From JANWLD01 sp035700225 (GTDB lineage Bacteria; Patescibacteriota; Saccharimonadia; Saccharimonadales; 2-12-FULL-41-12): a DNA stretch of 11,131 bases. The DNA lies in contig DASSOT010000070.1 of the NCBI GenBank assembly GCA_035700225.1, forward strand, positions 1 to 11,131, in the 5' to 3' direction. The position numbers and the translations under genes were made by a program. The number at the start of each line of letters is the position of its first letter. Within the stretch, counting starts at the first letter, position 1. Under the pieces are notes generated by a model. The model was not told the origin of the DNA. It saw only the letters and a program-made list of their open reading frames with translations, and searched no databases. Below are positions 1-7,000 of this stretch, piece after piece.

Positions 1-1
1 G

Positions 2-85
2 GCAAGCCTTAACTACCATAAGTTCGCAGGAATAGTTGAAGCGGCATATAAATCGAGCAAGGAAAAAGATGGCAAAAAAAATTGA
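2..85 (+). CDS. 3' end of an unidentified upstream gene (partial)
   Basis: The frame starting at base 2 is open from the window edge to a TGA at 83-85. It encodes 27 residues ending in a lysine-rich tail, with NYHKFAGIVEAAYK as the most protein-like part. It would overlap the ATG at 69 by 17 bases, a normal arrangement for co-transcribed genes in compact genomes. Frame 3 is also open, but only to TAG at 33-35, so the choice of frame rests on residue composition and is not certain. The product cannot be recognised from so short a piece. Confidence 0.4.
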   Translation, partial: ASLNYHKFAGIVEAAYKSSKEKDGKKN

Positions 86-737
86 CATAGAATCAAACGA
101 GCCACCTGAGAAAAAGATAAACGACGTGGCTAAACCCGGCCAGACACCTCCGCCGCCGACATCGCGCCCGATAATCACCGGCCACAGCGGCGTAATCAAG
201 CATGATCCCATGGTATCGCCAACCGAAGATGACGAAGAGGAAAACGATGAGAATAAAGAAGGAAAAAAGGGAAAGATAACCAAGAAATCTGAACTCAAGC
301 TGGAGGCTCCGCCCGGACTTACACGAGGCTCGTCATCTGATGAAACGGAAAATCCCGCCCCTGCTGATGATAAGCCCGAAAGCTCAGAACCCGAACAAAA
401 AGAAACAGGCAAAAAAGACGACCAGGAATCTTCGGATGAAGAATCAAGCTCGGATAAGGCCGCTATAGATACGTTGGCGGATTCAGCCGGCGGCAAGAAA
501 CAGACCGCTAAAGAAGCCGAAGAAACAGAAAAGAACCGCAAAAAAATAGAAGAACTTATAGAAAGCAAAAAATACTCGGTACCTATAGTAGAGGGCGGAC
601 ATAAGGCCTCAAGCCAAAGAGTGGCCAGTTGGGCGTTTCTATTACTTTTGCTCGTTGCCGTCGGAGTTTATCTGGCCATAGACACGGGGTATCTGGATAT
701 CGGCATTTCCTTGCCTTATGACTTCATCGCTAACTAA
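69..737 (+). CDS. Low-complexity charged protein with a C-terminal membrane anchor
   Basis: The product is 222 residues and of unknown function. I chose the ATG at 69 because AAGGA lies at 59-63 with a 5-base spacer; a TTG at 36 in the same frame has no ribosome-binding site. Roughly residues 1-185 are rich in Lys, Glu, Asp, Ser and Pro, with a proline run (TPPPPTSRP) near the start and long acidic/serine stretches, so this part should be disordered. A hydrophobic helix (WAFLLLLLVAVGVYLAI) at about residues 186-203 is followed by a short tail of about 18 residues. There is no signal peptide, so it is probably tail-anchored with the charged part in the cytoplasm. No catalytic motif is visible. 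It could be a membrane-tethered scaffold or binding protein, but that is a guess. Confidence 0.75.
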   Translation: MAKKIDIESNEPPEKKINDVAKPGQTPPPPTSRPIITGHSGVIKHDPMVSPTEDDEEENDENKEGKKGKITKKSELKLEAPPGLTRGSSSDETENPAPADDKPESSEPEQKETGKKDDQESSDEESSSDKAAIDTLADSAGGKKQTAKEAEETEKNRKKIEELIESKKYSVPIVEGGHKASSQRVASWAFLLLLLVAVGVYLAIDTGYLDIGISLPYDFIAN

Positions 738-747
738 AGCCTCTGTC

Positions 748-756
748 TGCTAAAAT
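748..756 (+). promoter_or_regulatory. Extended -10 promoter of pcrA (leaderless layout)
   Basis: TGCTAAAAT: the extended TG at 748-749 and the hexamer TAAAAT at 751-756. Six bases separate it from the GTG at 763, so initiation would fall on or next to the start codon. No -35 resembling TTGACA is visible at the usual distance, which an extended -10 can tolerate. No Shine-Dalgarno sequence precedes the GTG. Confidence 0.5.
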
Positions 757-762
757 ATTTAA

Positions 763-2904
763 GTGAAGAGGGATTTATTTGCCGGGTTGAATCCTGAGCA
801 GAAACGAGCCATAGAAACTACCGAAGGACCTTTGCTTATCCAGGCCGGCGCGGGCAGTGGCAAGACCAAAACGCTGACACACCGGATTGCCTACATCATA
901 AGTTCAGGCCTGGCGGCCCCATATGAGATATTGGCTGTAACGTTTACTAACAAAGCCGCCAAGGAGATGCGCGTCCGGTTGGCCCGGCTGGTGGAGCATG
1001 ACGAAGAGGACAGGTCTTTCTTGCCGTTCATGGGTACTTTTCACAGCATCTGCGTAAAACTTCTGCGCGCCGATGGCGACCATATAAAAATCCCTAAAAA
1101 TTTCGTCATCTTTGATGAGGCGGACAGGCTTTCTGCCGTTAAACAAGTCTGCAAAATACTTAAGGTTGATGAAAAAAGCTACCCGGCTCGCGCCATAGCC
1201 GGTCTTATAAGCAGTGCGAAGAACGAGCTGGTTACCCCGGATGAATACGCGAATTTTGCATCCAGCCCTTTACAAAATGTCACTGCGGATGTTTTCCCCC
1301 TGTATGAAAAAGTACTAAAAGATGCAAGCGCGCTTGATTTCGATGATCTGATAGGCAAGGCCGTAAAGCTTTTTGCAGAACACAAAGAAGTAAGAGAAAA
1401 ATGGCAAAGACGCTTCAAATACATAATGATTGACGAGTACCAGGACACCAACTCCGCACAGTACAAACTAGTCAAGTTACTTGTTAATCAAGATGAGAAC
1501 ATAGCCGTTGTGGGCGACGACTGGCAAAGTATATATTCCTGGCGAGGGGCGGACTTCCGCAACATTCTGAATTTCGAAAAGGACTATAAGAACGTATGCG
1601 TGATAAAACTTGAGCAGAATTACAGAAGCACCAGCCATATATTGGAGGCGGCGCACAAGGTCATATCAAAAAATATCCAGCGCTCCGATAAGAAGTTGTG
1701 GACTGCTTCGCAAAGCGGCCTGCCCGTCCAGGTGATTCCGGTAGCCAGCGAGCGCGCGGAGGCGGAAGCCATAATCCAGCGCATAAATATCGCTGTAAAC
1801 AGCGGCTCTAGAGAATACGATGACTTCGCGGTACTTTACAGGACGAACGCACAGAGCCGGGCGTTGGAAGAATCATTCATGCGCTACGGAGTACCCTACA
1901 GGATAGTGGGCGGAGTCAAATTCTATGAGCGCAAAGAAATACGCGATGTCATCGCTTATGTACGCCTGATTTTCCAGCCGGAAGACCGGATTAGTTTTGA
2001 ACGCATAGCTAATGTTCCGGCTCGCGGCTTCGGGGCGAAATCCCTTAGCAATTTTTTTACATGGCAGAGTGATAACAATCTTCCGCTGGAAAAAGCTCTG
2101 GCCCGTGTCCGCGAATGTGATTCGCTTACACCCAAGGCCAGAAGTGCTTTATCAGACCTGAACGATACCCTGGCAGGTTTAAGAGAGATAGCGCCGGAAA
2201 CGACACCGGCCGGGCTTATAGAATCCTTGCTTCGAAGAACTGAATATATCGAATATCTGAACGACGGCACCGTCCAGGCTGAAGCGCGCATAGAAAATGT
2301 CAACGAACTTTTGAGTGTCGCCCGGGTTTATCAGGACGCCGGACTGGAGGACTTTTTAGAAGAAGTATCGCTGGTTTCAGACGCAGAAACCGAAGAAAAC
2401 CGACAGTCTCAATCCTCTGTTACATTCATGACTTTGCATTCAGCCAAGGGTTTGGAATTCCCCGTAGTGTTCATGGTCGGACTGGAAGAAACCATGTTGC
2501 CGCACACACGCGCGCAATTTGACGCGCATGACATGGAAGAGGAGCGCAGACTTTGTTATGTCGGCATGACCCGGGCCAAGGAAGAGCTTTATATGCTTTA
2601 CGCCGGTTCGCGTGTACTTTATGGCGGGATTCAGCACAATATCCCTTCCAGATTCTTAAGCGAGATTGACGGCAAGCTGTCTTCGCCGGCTTCACCCCTT
2701 GCGGAAGAATCATTTTCCGGTCAAACATCTGCCTCCATGGAGCCCAGGTATGTGGAAGAACTGCATCCGGGGGACAAGGTCAGGCATCAGGTTTTCGGCG
2801 TAGGTACTGTCATGGATATCCAGGATGACGTTGCGATAATCGACTTCAAAAGCAAAGGCTCAAAAAAGCTCAATACGTCTTTCGCACCTATCGAAAGGCT
2901 CTAA
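763..2904 (+). CDS. pcrA: PcrA/UvrD-type ATP-dependent 3'-5' DNA helicase
   Basis: A superfamily 1A helicase of 713 residues, the usual length for PcrA/UvrD, that unwinds DNA in nucleotide excision repair and clears proteins or stalled forks. All motifs are present: Q motif LNPEQ (9-13), Walker A GAGSGKT (29-35), TFTNKAA (60-66), GTFHS (91-95), Walker B DEYQD (224-228), motif III at 251-264, NYRST (286-290), TLHSAKGLEF (557-566) and VGMTRAK (600-606). The last ~48 residues (GDKVRHQVFGVGTV onward) form the C-terminal Tudor-like domain of PcrA, known in Bacillus to contact RNA polymerase. Motif III reads GDDWQSIYSWRG, with Trp where PcrA usually has Asp. The GTG start gives the expected N-terminus just before the Q motif. 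The gene is monocistronic or a read-through partner of the preceding gene. Confidence 0.95.
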   Translation: MKRDLFAGLNPEQKRAIETTEGPLLIQAGAGSGKTKTLTHRIAYIISSGLAAPYEILAVTFTNKAAKEMRVRLARLVEHDEEDRSFLPFMGTFHSICVKLLRADGDHIKIPKNFVIFDEADRLSAVKQVCKILKVDEKSYPARAIAGLISSAKNELVTPDEYANFASSPLQNVTADVFPLYEKVLKDASALDFDDLIGKAVKLFAEHKEVREKWQRRFKYIMIDEYQDTNSAQYKLVKLLVNQDENIAVVGDDWQSIYSWRGADFRNILNFEKDYKNVCVIKLEQNYRSTSHILEAAHKVISKNIQRSDKKLWTASQSGLPVQVIPVASERAEAEAIIQRINIAVNSGSREYDDFAVLYRTNAQSRALEESFMRYGVPYRIVGGVKFYERKEIRDVIAYVRLIFQPEDRISFERIANVPARGFGAKSLSNFFTWQSDNNLPLEKALARVRECDSLTPKARSALSDLNDTLAGLREIAPETTPAGLIESLLRRTEYIEYLNDGTVQAEARIENVNELLSVARVYQDAGLEDFLEEVSLVSDAETEENRQSQSSVTFMTLHSAKGLEFPVVFMVGLEETMLPHTRAQFDAHDMEEERRLCYVGMTRAKEELYMLYAGSRVLYGGIQHNIPSRFLSEIDGKLSSPASPLAEESFSGQTSASMEPRYVEELHPGDKVRHQVFGVGTVMDIQDDVAIIDFKSKGSKKLNTSFAPIERL

Positions 2905-2930
2905 AAACAGGGGCAGAAGCCCGCTTAATA

Positions 2931-2939
2931 TGTTATAAT
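2931..2939 (+). promoter_or_regulatory. Perfect extended -10 promoter of the rpf-like gene
   Basis: TGTTATAAT is an exact match to the TGnTATAAT extended -10. Initiation would be near 2946, giving a leader of about 64 bases before the ATG at 3010. This is the only + strand promoter here that leaves a long 5' leader. No convincing -35 is visible. Confidence 0.6.
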
Positions 2940-2956
2940 CCAAAAGCTTTATTACG

Positions 2957-2993
2957 GGCTCTTGGCGCCCACCTTAAGTCCTCGCCGGGAGCT
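2957..2993 (+). promoter_or_regulatory. Leader hairpin upstream of the rpf-like gene
   Basis: The leader RNA can fold into an 11-base-pair stem: 2957-2967 pairs with 2983-2993 around a 15-base loop. Eight pairs are Watson-Crick and three are G-U. It is followed by an A-run rather than a T-run, so it is not a Rho-independent terminator. It sits between the predicted transcription start and an ATG that lacks a Shine-Dalgarno sequence, so a role in translation or mRNA stability is possible. It matches no riboswitch class that I recognise. Confidence 0.4.
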
Positions 2994-3009
2994 AAAAAAG
3001 CCGCTTTAG

Positions 3010-4239
3010 ATGCATATTTTCAATAAGAAGAAGAAACCACCAGTCGAAACATTTCTGGGCGTCAGAAAAGCCCGTCCGCCCAAGGTGCACAAACATCAGG
3101 TGCTGGTGCCTTTGGCTACTTTTTTGGTCCTGGGCGTGATTTCCTGTTTCCTTTTTTTGTTTTACGGCGGAACTACGGTCGAGGGCGCGGATGTAAAGCG
3201 CGTTCAGGTCTATGTAGACGGCCAGAAAAGGACTTTGCCGACGCGCGCACCTACCGTTGGCGAGCTTCTCAAGCGCATAGGTATCCAACTTAGCAAAAAG
3301 GACATAGTAGAGCCGGGGCCAAACAGCCCTATCCGCGAAGACGACCTGCACATAAACGTATATAGGGCGAAGCCTGTGACTGTCATTGATAGCGACGGCA
3401 CGAAGGTTTCGACCAAAATCGCTGAAAGTACACCGGAACACCTGGCTGAAAAAGCAGGCTTCAAGCTTTATCCGGAAGACGAAGCCGTAGTAGCCAAGCC
3501 TGACAGGGCGATAAATGGCGGCATTGTCGGCGAACTTGTCATGATAGACCGGGCCGTGCCGGTGAACTTAAATCTATACGGCAAGAAAGCGCCGGTCAGG
3601 ACCCAGGCCGAAACCGTCGGTGGCCTTCTACAAGAAAAAGGAATATATCTGAACTATAAGAAAAAAGACAAAGTCATCCCGTCCGAGAATACGCCCATTA
3701 AAAGGAATATGAAGATACTGGTGCTTAGAAACGGCAAACAGGTCATCAATGTAGAACAAAAGATAGCCCCGCCGACGGACACGCAATACGATGCAACGCT
3801 GGATGCGGGTACTATAAAGGTCCTGGACCCGGGCGAACCGGGCAAACGCATAGTTACATACGAAGTAGTTTTCAAGCACGACAAGGAATTCAGCAGAAAG
3901 ATTATCCAAAGCGTAGTAGTCAAACAGCCGAAAGTACGCAAAGTCATAGAGGGCACGAAGAATACCGGTTTCGGCGGTGGCTTTGATGCCGCACTAGCTA
4001 GGCTACGAAGCTGTGAAGGCAGTTACACCAGCAACACAGGGAACGGCTATTATGGCGCTTATCAGTTCAGCTACAGTTCATGGCAATCATTTGCTCCGAG
4101 CAGTTATAAAAATACATTGCCCAGCAACGCTCCGCCCGCAGTGCAGGATCTTGCCGCCAGCAACTATTACCAGGTGTCTGGCTGGCGGCCGTGGCCGACC
4201 TGTTCTATAACCATGGGCCTCCAAGATATCTATAGGTAG
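3010..4239 (+). CDS. Membrane-anchored Rpf-type transglycosylase with DUF348 and G5 domains
   Basis: A 409-residue cell-wall enzyme resembling actinobacterial RpfB, predicted to cut the glycan strands of peptidoglycan outside the membrane. Order of parts: a basic N-terminus, a signal anchor at about 31-51, two or three DUF348 ubiquitin-like repeats (about 62-105, 115-165 and 183-235), a G5 domain (about 245-312), and a C-terminal Rpf/transglycosylase-like domain (about 322-400). In the last domain Glu336 in the RSCEGS motif matches the catalytic Glu of Rpf. NTGNGYYGAYQFS is a family signature, and Cys335 with Cys398 match the conserved disulfide. A TAG lies directly before the ATG in frame, so this is the most upstream ATG possible; it lacks a ribosome-binding site. 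RpfB wakes dormant cells in Actinobacteria, while here the role could be growth, division or contact with a host cell. Confidence 0.9.
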   Translation: MHIFNKKKKPPVETFLGVRKARPPKVHKHQVLVPLATFLVLGVISCFLFLFYGGTTVEGADVKRVQVYVDGQKRTLPTRAPTVGELLKRIGIQLSKKDIVEPGPNSPIREDDLHINVYRAKPVTVIDSDGTKVSTKIAESTPEHLAEKAGFKLYPEDEAVVAKPDRAINGGIVGELVMIDRAVPVNLNLYGKKAPVRTQAETVGGLLQEKGIYLNYKKKDKVIPSENTPIKRNMKILVLRNGKQVINVEQKIAPPTDTQYDATLDAGTIKVLDPGEPGKRIVTYEVVFKHDKEFSRKIIQSVVVKQPKVRKVIEGTKNTGFGGGFDAALARLRSCEGSYTSNTGNGYYGAYQFSYSSWQSFAPSSYKNTLPSNAPPAVQDLAASNYYQVSGWRPWPTCSITMGLQDIYR

Positions 4240-4241
4240 TT

Positions 4242-4250
4242 TGTTAAAAT
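4242..4250 (+). promoter_or_regulatory. Extended -10 promoter of the PPC-rsmA pair
   Basis: TGTTAAAAT: the TG at 4242-4243 and the hexamer TAAAAT at 4245-4250, 8 bases before the ATG at 4259. Initiation would fall at about 4257-4259, so the transcript would be leaderless or nearly so. GAGG at 4251-4254 could instead act as a ribosome-binding site on a read-through transcript from the preceding gene, so both modes are possible. Confidence 0.45.
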
Positions 4251-4258
4251 GAGGATGT

Positions 4259-4684
4259 ATGGGATATAAGTTTGACGGATACAATTGGTTCGGCGTAGTC
4301 AAAAGGGGCGAAGAACTCGTCACTAACCTGACTGAATTTGCTAATAAAGAAAAAGTAAAGGGCGCGTGGATATTCATAGTCGGCGCCTGCGATGAAGTCG
4401 AACTGGGCTATTATGATTTGAAATCAAAAAGCTATAAGTTCAAAAAATATGAACAGGAGCTGGAAATCCTCAATGTCCAGGGAAACATTTCATGGAACGA
4501 CGACAAACCGGCAATTCATCTGCATGGCACCTTCGCCGGGGAGGACGGCAAGGCCTTTGGAGGGCATGTCAAATCCCTGAAGGTTTCCGTGACCTGCGAA
4601 ATATTCATTCATGATTGGTTCGGCTCGGATAAGATTGAACGAAAACCTGATGATTCTGTCGGCCTGAAACTGTTGGACTTATGA
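4259..4684 (+). CDS. PPC/DUF296-domain protein
   Basis: A single PPC (DUF296, plant and prokaryote conserved) domain of 141 residues, filling the whole protein. The family signature is clear: AIHLHGTFAGEDGKAFGGH at residues 85-103, with His87, His89 and His103 as the likely metal-binding set. In plants this domain is fused to AT-hooks and helps DNA binding and trimer formation. Stand-alone bacterial copies have no settled role, and no AT-hook is visible here. The stop codon overlaps the rsmA start by four bases (ATGA), so the two are almost certainly co-translated. It occupies the place that rnmV holds between yabE and ksgA in Bacillus, but it shows no Toprim motif and is not a replacement by homology. 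Confidence 0.85.
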   Translation: MGYKFDGYNWFGVVKRGEELVTNLTEFANKEKVKGAWIFIVGACDEVELGYYDLKSKSYKFKKYEQELEILNVQGNISWNDDKPAIHLHGTFAGEDGKAFGGHVKSLKVSVTCEIFIHDWFGSDKIERKPDDSVGLKLLDL

Positions 4685-5463
4685 AGCCAAAGAAAAGCCT
4701 CGGCCAGCATTGGCTGGAAGACAATGTAATCCTTCAGTCCATATGCGAAGTTGCCGGCGTAGAATCCGGAGACATCGTGCTTGAGATAGGACCAGGCAAA
4801 GGAACCCTGACCCGTGTCTTACTCGAAAAAGGCGCGAATGTCACAGCCGTAGAACTGGACGAAGACTTAGCGGCAGAACTGGAAAAACAAACCAGCGAAA
4901 ATTTCCGCGTCGTAAGGCAGGACATCTTGAACTTTAACTTGAATGAACTGCCGCTCGGATACAAGGTGGTTGCGAATATACCGTATTATCTCACCAGCAA
5001 CCTTATCCGGATTTTGAGCGAGTCATCTAACCCGGCGGATTCTATAACCCTGCTGGTGCAAAAAGAAGTAGCGGAAAGGGTATGTGCTGAACCGGGCGAA
5101 ATGTCGCTACTCAGTGTTAGCGCGCAGATTTATTTTCAATGCGCACCCGGACCGCTCGTGCCTGCAGAAAAATTCATTCCTCCGCCAAAGGTCGACTCGC
5201 AGGTAGTGCATATGGTTCGCAGAGAAAAACCGCTAATAGCTGAAAAAGCCAAAAAGCACTTTTTCCGTATAGTAAAGGCGGGCTTTTCAAGCAGGCGCAA
5301 AACTATTGAGAATTCATTGTCCGGGGGGCTCAGACTTTCCAAACAAGAGCTAAGAAATTTTCTTAAATCCGCGGGCATAGAACCGAACAAGCGCCCGCAA
5401 GAGCTTTCTATTAAAAACTGGGAAAAAATATCCGAAGCTATTCCACCGGCGGAGCTTGAGTAG
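4681..5463 (+). CDS. rsmA: 16S rRNA (adenine-N6,N6)-dimethyltransferase RsmA (KsgA)
   Basis: This enzyme of 260 residues transfers four methyl groups from S-adenosylmethionine to two adjacent adenosines near the 3' end of 16S rRNA, a late step in small-subunit assembly. Visible motifs: SLGQHWL at 6-12, the SAM-binding loop EIGPGKGTLT at 35-44, acidic Glu58 and Asp81, the catalytic NIPYYLTS at 99-106, and the C-terminal RNA-binding region with FSSRRKT at about 202-208. The usual N-terminal signature is GQNFL or GQHFL; Trp replaces Phe here, which is aromatic and probably tolerated. The ATG overlaps the stop of the previous gene, so translation is coupled. Its 3' end overlaps that of the opposing transporter gene by 26 bases. 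Confidence 0.96.
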   Translation: MKPKKSLGQHWLEDNVILQSICEVAGVESGDIVLEIGPGKGTLTRVLLEKGANVTAVELDEDLAAELEKQTSENFRVVRQDILNFNLNELPLGYKVVANIPYYLTSNLIRILSESSNPADSITLLVQKEVAERVCAEPGEMSLLSVSAQIYFQCAPGPLVPAEKFIPPPKVDSQVVHMVRREKPLIAEKAKKHFFRIVKAGFSSRRKTIENSLSGGLRLSKQELRNFLKSAGIEPNKRPQELSIKNWEKISEAIPPAELE

Positions 5464-6925
5464 TTCGCAGGGGTTTTTCGCGTAGGAAAAGAGCGTTTAT
5501 AAGGCCCGCGGCTACGAAGGGGAGCGCTATTAAGAACATGTCATGGAAAGAACGAACGAAAGCAAGCAATATGTTGTGAGAAATCTCCGGCGGCAGTACG
5601 TGCAGGTTAACCGAGCCGGACTTTATACCGTTTATATCTAGATTCGCATGTCCGCCATTTGCTTTAGGCACAAGTTCCCTCAGGTGAATCGTCAGCCGAT
5701 TCGTAAGTATCGTGCCGAACACGGCCGCACCTATCGCCGCACCGGTTGAGCGGAAAAATGTGGCGGTAGACGTGGCTACGCCCAGATTCTTCGCATCTAC
5801 AGCATTTTGTATGGCTAGCGTAGTGACCTGCATGAACATGCCTAGCCCCACGCCGATGATGAACATCCAAATGCCGAGCTCCCACTCAGGTGTAGTCAGG
5901 CTCAGATGACTGAACAACCAGATGCCTAAAGCCAATATGATATTGCCGATGATAGGAAATATTTTGTAGTGGCCGATTTTGGTTATCAGCCATCCGACGA
6001 TTATGGAAGTACCCAATATACCGCCGACAAGCGGTAGCATGAGCAGGCCTGATTCTGTCGGAGAATAACCCCTGACCAACTGTTGGTAAAGCGGGATATA
6101 GAGGATGGATGCGAACATGGTTATGCCTACGAACAGCGACATCAGGGCCGAAACCGTGAATATGTCATTCTTGAAAAGACCAAGCGGTATGACAGGCTCT
6201 TTTGCCCTTGATTCGCACCAGATGAATAGAGATGTAAGTATGGCGCTTACGCTGAAAAGTCCGATTATCTGCGGCGAGGACCAGGCGTAAGTATTACCTC
6301 CCCAGACGGTGGCTAAAAGCAAAGACACTATAGCGGATGAAAGCAGACCGGCGCCGAGGTAGTCTATCTTGTGCTGAAGTTTTTTCACCGGCAGGTGTAG
6401 TCGGCGCGTGACTTCGTAGAAGGCTACCGCTCCTAACGGTACATTGACAAAAAACACCCAGCGCCAGGAAAGGGAATCGGTCAGGAACCCTCCCAAAAGA
6501 GGCCCGACCACGCTGGACAAACCGAAAACAGCGAACAAATAGCCCATATACCTGCCTCGCTCGCGGGGCGGTACGATATCGCCGACTATCGTCATCACCA
6601 GCGTCATAAGTCCGCCAGCTCCCAGCCCTTGCAAGGCACGGAAGAAAACCAGCTGGGTCATGTTCTGGGAAAGTCCGCACAATACGGAGCCGGTAAGGAA
6701 TAAAAGTATAGCGAACTGGAATATCTTTTTTCGCCCTAAAAGGTCGCTGATTTTTCCATAAAGCGGAGTTGAAACACCGCTGGCCAGAAGGTACGCGGTA
6801 GCAACCCAGGAAAACTCTTGCAGGCCGTTCAGTTCGCGGGCTATGCGGGGCAGTGCCGTTGCTACGATGGTCTGATCCAGCGCCGCTAATAGGAGTACCA
6901 GCATCAGCGCGCCCATGATTACCAT
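5438..6925 (-). CDS. DHA2-family MFS drug exporter (EmrB/QacA type)
   Basis: A multidrug-type proton antiporter, 495 residues from the first ATG, with the hydrophobic pattern of a 14-helix DHA2 transporter in the cytoplasmic membrane. Signatures: LDQTIVATALP in helix 1 (16-26), GKISDLLGRKKIF (57-69, motif A), RALQGLGAGGLM (96-107), and GLSSVVGPLLGG (135-146, motif C of antiporters). The first ATG (6925) leaves almost nothing before helix 1, has no ribosome-binding site, and cuts a family-typical run (SHSEIMVIMGALML). The frame is open upstream to the stop of the AbrB gene. AGGAG (complement of 6993-6997) lies 7 bases before an in-frame ATA at 6983-6985, giving 20 more residues beginning (M)TEDRAKSG. 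The true start may be this AUA. It is probably co-transcribed with the regulator just upstream. Confidence 0.93.
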   Translation of the reverse strand: MVIMGALMLVLLLAALDQTIVATALPRIARELNGLQEFSWVATAYLLASGVSTPLYGKISDLLGRKKIFQFAILLFLTGSVLCGLSQNMTQLVFFRALQGLGAGGLMTLVMTIVGDIVPPRERGRYMGYLFAVFGLSSVVGPLLGGFLTDSLSWRWVFFVNVPLGAVAFYEVTRRLHLPVKKLQHKIDYLGAGLLSSAIVSLLLATVWGGNTYAWSSPQIIGLFSVSAILTSLFIWCESRAKEPVIPLGLFKNDIFTVSALMSLFVGITMFASILYIPLYQQLVRGYSPTESGLLMLPLVGGILGTSIIVGWLITKIGHYKIFPIIGNIILALGIWLFSHLSLTTPEWELGIWMFIIGVGLGMFMQVTTLAIQNAVDAKNLGVATSTATFFRSTGAAIGAAVFGTILTNRLTIHLRELVPKANGGHANLDINGIKSGSVNLHVLPPEISHNILLAFVRSFHDMFLIALPFVAAGLINALFLREKPLRTTQAPPVE

Positions 6926-6992
6926 TATTTCGCTATGCGAATAATGAATAGCGGAAGTACCGGATTTTGCCCTATCTTCAGTTATTTTATGA

Positions 6993-6997
6993 CTCCT
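6993..6997 (-). promoter_or_regulatory. Strong Shine-Dalgarno site pointing to an AUA start for the MFS gene
   Basis: AGGAG on the minus strand is the best ribosome-binding site in the window. It begins 4 bases after the AbrB stop codon (7001-7003). No ATG, GTG or TTG lies at a usable distance; the in-frame codon at the ideal 7-base spacing is ATA (6985-6983). This supports an upstream start for the exporter, through either a rare AUA codon or a base error at that position. Confidence 0.5.
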
Positions 6998-7000
6998 GAA

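Noticed and set aside
36..68. TTG at 36 as the start of the charged membrane-anchored protein
   Set aside because: There is no ribosome-binding site before it, while the ATG at 69 has AAGGA at a 5-base spacing.
2910..2930. GGGCAGAAGCCC hairpin after pcrA as a Rho-independent terminator
   Set aside because: The stem is only 4 base pairs and no T-run follows; the next bases lead into the TGTTATAAT promoter.
6294..6680. 128-codon open frame on the - strand in another frame of the exporter
   Set aside because: It is a shadow of the MFS gene; the MFS frame carries the conserved transporter motifs through this stretch.
6924..6945. Quasi-palindrome around TTCGCTATGCGAA at the first ATG of the MFS gene, as an operator
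   Set aside because: It would lie inside the coding region if the exporter starts upstream, and its arms match only 5 bases without a bulge.
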